Positions 6,345 to 9,032 of a DNA stretch of 9,032 nucleotides are shown piece after piece. Position 1 is the first letter of the stretch. The number at the start of each line of letters is the position of its first letter. The DNA lies in contig DEQQ01000039.1 of assembly GCA_002360455.1 (NCBI GenBank), forward strand, positions 1 to 9,032, in the 5' to 3' direction. Below the pieces are notes generated by a model. It searched no databases. It saw only the letters and a program-made list of their open reading frames with translations, and was not told the origin of the DNA. The DNA comes from Saprospiraceae bacterium UBA3362 (lineage in GTDB: Bacteria > Bacteroidota > Bacteroidia > Chitinophagales > Saprospiraceae). A program made the translations under genes and the position numbers.

Positions 6345-7037
6345 CTACACTCCTACAAATTTATAGCCTATTCCCTTAAGTGTACAGATATACTGCGAAC
6401 CCACTTTAGATCGAATCTTTTTTACATGAACATCAATAGTTCTTGGGCCAACGTCTGTGTTTTCGTCCCATATTTTGGATAGCAACTCTTCTCGATTAAA
6501 TACTTTTCCGGGCTGACTTGCCATCAGAAACAAGAGCTTAAATTCTTTTTTGGGGAGGTTTAATTTCTCTCCATTTTTGTATGCAGTAAAAGAATTGGAA
6601 TCCAAATTAAGGTCTCCGATTAATATGACTTTTGAATGATAATCGTTATTAAGTTTTGTTCTCAGTGAGTTTAATTTACTCAAAAGTACCTTTATTTTAA
6701 GCGGCTTAAAGAAAAAGTCATCTGCTCCAAATTTAAAAGCATTGATCTGATTTTCTTCCTCTTCTTTTGCTGTTAAAAATATAATATGTGATTTATTGAG
6801 TTTTGGATTTTGTCTTAAATGTGCACAGACTTCCAAGCCGTTTTTATCCGGCATCATATAATCCAATAAAATAATTTCGGGCATATGTTGATGAGCTGCT
6901 TTTATGGCATCTAGCCCGTTTTGAGCAGAAATGACTTCAAATTGTGCTAACTCCAAATTATATTGCAAAAACTCCAATATATCAGGATGATCATCTACGA
7001 TGAGAATTTTCATCTTTTTAGCTCTGGAATTAGTCAT
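6345..7037 (-). CDS. OmpR/PhoB-family response regulator transcription factor
   Basis: This is a two-component DNA-binding regulator of 230 residues. The receiver domain (about 9-125) has the acidic pair D15/D16, phospho-acceptor D59 in LLDYMMPDKNG, T89 in FLTAK, and K111 in FFKPL, so it should be phosphorylatable. The C-terminal winged helix (about 133-229) shows LPKKEFKLLFLM, REELLSKIWDENTDVGPRT, DVHVKKIRSKVG and LKGIGYKF, typical of the OmpR/PhoB class. Residue 9 (ATG at 7013, MKILIVDDHPD) is the usual family start; the upstream ATG at 7037 adds MTNSRAKK. The gene lies 64 nt after the beta-helix gene on the same strand. No histidine kinase follows, because holB comes next under its own promoter candidate. 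Its kinase and target genes cannot be read from the window; control of the adjoining TonB-receptor genes is a reasonable guess. Confidence 0.95.
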   Translation of the reverse strand: MTNSRAKKMKILIVDDHPDILEFLQYNLELAQFEVISAQNGLDAIKAAHQHMPEIILLDYMMPDKNGLEVCAHLRQNPKLNKSHIIFLTAKEEEENQINAFKFGADDFFFKPLKIKVLLSKLNSLRTKLNNDYHSKVILIGDLNLDSNSFTAYKNGEKLNLPKKEFKLLFLMASQPGKVFNREELLSKIWDENTDVGPRTIDVHVKKIRSKVGSQYICTLKGIGYKFVGV

Positions 7038-7088
7038 AAAGTGAAGTCATTTTCTGCTAGACAAACAAGGAAAAATATAAACAGTAGG

Positions 7089-7106
7089 AATAGAGTTTAC
7101 TCTATT
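7089..7106. promoter_or_regulatory. 18-bp perfect palindrome across the beta-helix gene stop codon
   Basis: AATAGAGTTTACTCTATT reads as two exact 8-nt arms around a 2-nt centre. It covers the TAG stop of the beta-helix gene (7104-7102) and lies 52 nt before the first ATG of the response-regulator gene. As RNA it could form a 7-bp hairpin with a 4-nt loop, but the stem is AU-rich and the nearest U-rich run is about 14 nt downstream, so it would be a weak terminator. A dimeric repressor operator is the alternative. A palindrome of this size can arise by chance in 9 kb. Confidence 0.35.
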
Positions 7107-8904
7107 TCGTCAAACAAACTTTATAGTAATTCAATCCATCAAACACAACATAAACAGCAGCACTCATTTCGCCCATTTGGATCGAATTTACGTTGGTGTA
7201 GCGACCCACCAAAGATCCGTTGATATCAAAAATCTCAACCCATTTTTTCATTTCATTAAACACCAATTCTTGATTTGAATTCAAAACCAATTTTTCTTTT
7301 TGAATAGAAATATTATCAGAATTAGTCAATTTACTTAACAGAGGGTTTTGATCAAAATTTGCACCTGTCAAAGCAGCAGAATTCAACACCGGCTTGAAAT
7401 CCGGCTTGTCGCTGTAGGCAGTTGGATTAACCAGTAAGGCCATTTCTATAAAAGGAACAGGATCCACTCTATTCCCCAATGTTCCGGAAGCTCTTACCCA
7501 ATTGTTCAATGCAGACATTCGTGCTGCAGAATTTGTGCCTCTGGCAACTTCTACCAACCCATTGGCTGTAGTGTCTGTATTGGACTGATAGGCATTGGCT
7601 GTGTTACAAATAATGTTGTTTGCAAAAAAGATTTGCTCATTTAGATTTAAGAGTGCCGGACTGTTCAGGACTTGCAGGGCAGCAGGATCGTTAGTTCTTC
7701 TTACACAGCTGTCTCCGTCCAACATCAGAAAATTTCTGTATCCCATAAATATTGAATTCACAATAGACTGCGCAGAGTTTCTTCTTATTCTGGCCCCTCT
7801 TCTAAATGCAGACCTTACCGTACCGGATAAGCTGCTGTAGGTTTTTCCAACAGGTACAGGACCAACCATTGTGTAATTAGAAAAAATTGCATTGGTCAAT
7901 GGTCTCACACTTGCCGTTCCGGTAGCCTCGTTATCACTCTCAAATCCCTCGGAAGTTGATGCTCCAGATGTTGCATTATAAGTTAGATCATAATAGTTAG
8001 TATCTTTTACTGCAATTCCAAACTGATTCAATCCGGAATATCCATTATCTGTATCAAAGTCATCATCAGTTCCTTTGTAAGCAATTAAATATTTAGAGTT
8101 TACACTTCCTCCAAACCACTCAAAAGAATCATCACCGGAATAAGATGCTTGGATATGGTCAAGAACTGTTCTAGAACCAACAGCTCCCAAAGTAAGTGCA
8201 TTGATCTCTTTATTAATCTCAAAAGCCAATCCTCCAAATTCCAATCTCAAATGATGAATTTCACCTGAAAAATCGTTATTACTATTTCCTCCAAAACGAG
8301 CTAAAGTTGGATCAAAAGCTACATTAGAGAATCCTTCCATCTGAACATTATCATTGGTGGTTCCATCCAACAAATTGTGAGAAGCGCGCCCTGCAATTAG
8401 GAGTCCTCCCCAATCGCCTCTATTTCTTGCTCCGGCAGACTTGTTACTGGTAATTACAACAGGTGCGGACTGTGTTCCTTGAATGAATATCTTTCCTCCT
8501 CTTTCTACAATTATGCTTGCATAATTTTTCGGGGAGATAGAAGTATTTGCTTCCGCTCTGATTAATGTTCCGGCAGGAATGGTAAGACTTCCTCCATTTC
8601 TAACGACTACCAACCCTTGTAACAGGTACACTTTTTGTGCATCTAATACTAGATCATTAGTAATGTTAAGCTCGCCGGGAACAGGAAGTGAGGCCCACAT
8701 CCCATTTAATGTTATTAAATCTGTAGCATCTGCATAGCTTGTAGATTGAGGAGCCCAATTGGTCCATTGTTTTGTCCAATCTTCAGACTCTTGATCCGAT
8801 AATGCTCCAACAAATTTTGTTTTTACAAACTTAAAATCTTGCTGCGCCACGATGACTTGAAGTGCAAAAATTAAAACTGCGAAAGAAAGGTAAAATTTGT
8901 TCAT
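7102..8904 (-). CDS. Secreted beta-helix protein with a degenerate T9SS C-terminal domain
   Basis: This 600-residue exported protein belongs to a Bacteroidota family that I recognise from its signature stretches but whose biochemical function I do not know. A type I signal peptide covers residues 1-20 (cleavage probably VIVA|QQ). Residues about 80-470 look like a right-handed parallel beta-helix, with short turns such as GSLTIPAGTLI, YASIIVERGGKIFIQGT, NRGDWGGLLIAGRA (161-173) and LRLEFGGL. Diagnostic acidic motifs are SGDDSFEWFGG (256-266), DDDFDTDNGYSG (280-291) and SEGFESDNE (318-326), possibly calcium-binding. Residues about 532-600 resemble a type IX secretion CTD (VEIFDINGSLVGRY, then AAVYVVF and a Lys-ending strand), but the usual NP motif is absent. 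The gene follows a TonB-dependent receptor by 49 nt, a pairing I recall for this family, and precedes a response regulator. It is likely a surface or secreted partner of the receptor. Confidence 0.85.
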   Translation of the reverse strand: MNKFYLSFAVLIFALQVIVAQQDFKFVKTKFVGALSDQESEDWTKQWTNWAPQSTSYADATDLITLNGMWASLPVPGELNITNDLVLDAQKVYLLQGLVVVRNGGSLTIPAGTLIRAEANTSISPKNYASIIVERGGKIFIQGTQSAPVVITSNKSAGARNRGDWGGLLIAGRASHNLLDGTTNDNVQMEGFSNVAFDPTLARFGGNSNNDFSGEIHHLRLEFGGLAFEINKEINALTLGAVGSRTVLDHIQASYSGDDSFEWFGGSVNSKYLIAYKGTDDDFDTDNGYSGLNQFGIAVKDTNYYDLTYNATSGASTSEGFESDNEATGTASVRPLTNAIFSNYTMVGPVPVGKTYSSLSGTVRSAFRRGARIRRNSAQSIVNSIFMGYRNFLMLDGDSCVRRTNDPAALQVLNSPALLNLNEQIFFANNIICNTANAYQSNTDTTANGLVEVARGTNSAARMSALNNWVRASGTLGNRVDPVPFIEMALLVNPTAYSDKPDFKPVLNSAALTGANFDQNPLLSKLTNSDNISIQKEKLVLNSNQELVFNEMKKWVEIFDINGSLVGRYTNVNSIQMGEMSAAVYVVFDGLNYYKVCLTK

Positions 8905-8953
8905 ATTTAAAAAATTTTTGAATCTGTGTTGTTCATTAAGGGGGAGTCAAAAG

Positions 8954-9032
8954 CTAAAATTGATAGCTTAGTGAGGCATTGCCCTGCCATCCTAATCTGT
9001 ATAAGAATAAAACTCTATCTTGAGTATCATTG
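8954..9032 (-). CDS. TonB-dependent receptor, C-terminal end (partial)
   Basis: The last 25 codons of a gene enter from the right edge and stop at TAG (8956-8954). The peptide includes DRVLFLYRLGWQGNASLSY and ends in Gln-Phe. This is the final pair of strands of an outer-membrane beta-barrel: an alternating, aromatic-rich strand with a C-terminal Phe that serves as the BAM signal. The wording is typical of Bacteroidota TonB-dependent receptors. It lies 49 nt before a secreted beta-helix protein on the same strand, so the two probably form an operon. The substrate cannot be inferred from this fragment. Confidence 0.72.
   Translation of the reverse strand, partial: NDTQDRVLFLYRLGWQGNASLSYQF

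Overview
The window looks like chromosomal DNA from a member of the Bacteroidota, perhaps a Saprospiria/Chitinophagia-type lineage, although the class is only a guess. The evidence is the C-terminus of a TonB-dependent receptor ending in an aromatic residue, a secreted beta-helix protein with a degenerate type IX secretion (T9SS) C-terminal domain, an RHS core of the YRYTGKELDP...DPDGKD type, lipoproteins with CKK lipoboxes, AT-rich gene starts without Shine-Dalgarno sites, and one promoter of the Bacteroidota TTTG-N19-TAnnTTTG class. Every gene I can support lies on the minus strand, so the functional reading order runs from high to low coordinates.

Right part (9032 to 6345): the last 25 residues of a TonB-dependent receptor are followed after 49 nt by a 600-residue secreted beta-helix protein, and after a further 64 nt by a PhoB/OmpR-type response regulator. 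This reads as a surface uptake or sensing module with its own regulator. No sensor kinase is in view. A perfect 18-bp palindrome overlaps the stop codon of the beta-helix gene.

Centre (6275 to 1916): a housekeeping block. A good promoter candidate precedes holB (clamp-loader delta'), which is 2 nt from a ricT/PSP1-family gene. That RicT carries an unusual tail of about 136 residues that is rich in Lys, Gln/Asn/Pro and His. About 105 bp of REP-like, hairpin-rich intergenic sequence separates ricT from lpdA (dihydrolipoamide dehydrogenase).

Left part (1915 to 1): an accessory, AT-rich island. It holds a lipoprotein with a thioredoxin-like fold that lacks the CxxC active site, then an orphan RHS C-terminal tip with no RHS barrel upstream, then, 7 nt after the RHS stop, the start of a second small lipoprotein that runs off the window. 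The layout resembles a displaced polymorphic-toxin tip with candidate immunity lipoproteins and is the most novel part of the window. The toxic activity and the immunity role are inferred, not shown. I saw no tRNA, rRNA, CRISPR array or insertion sequence.
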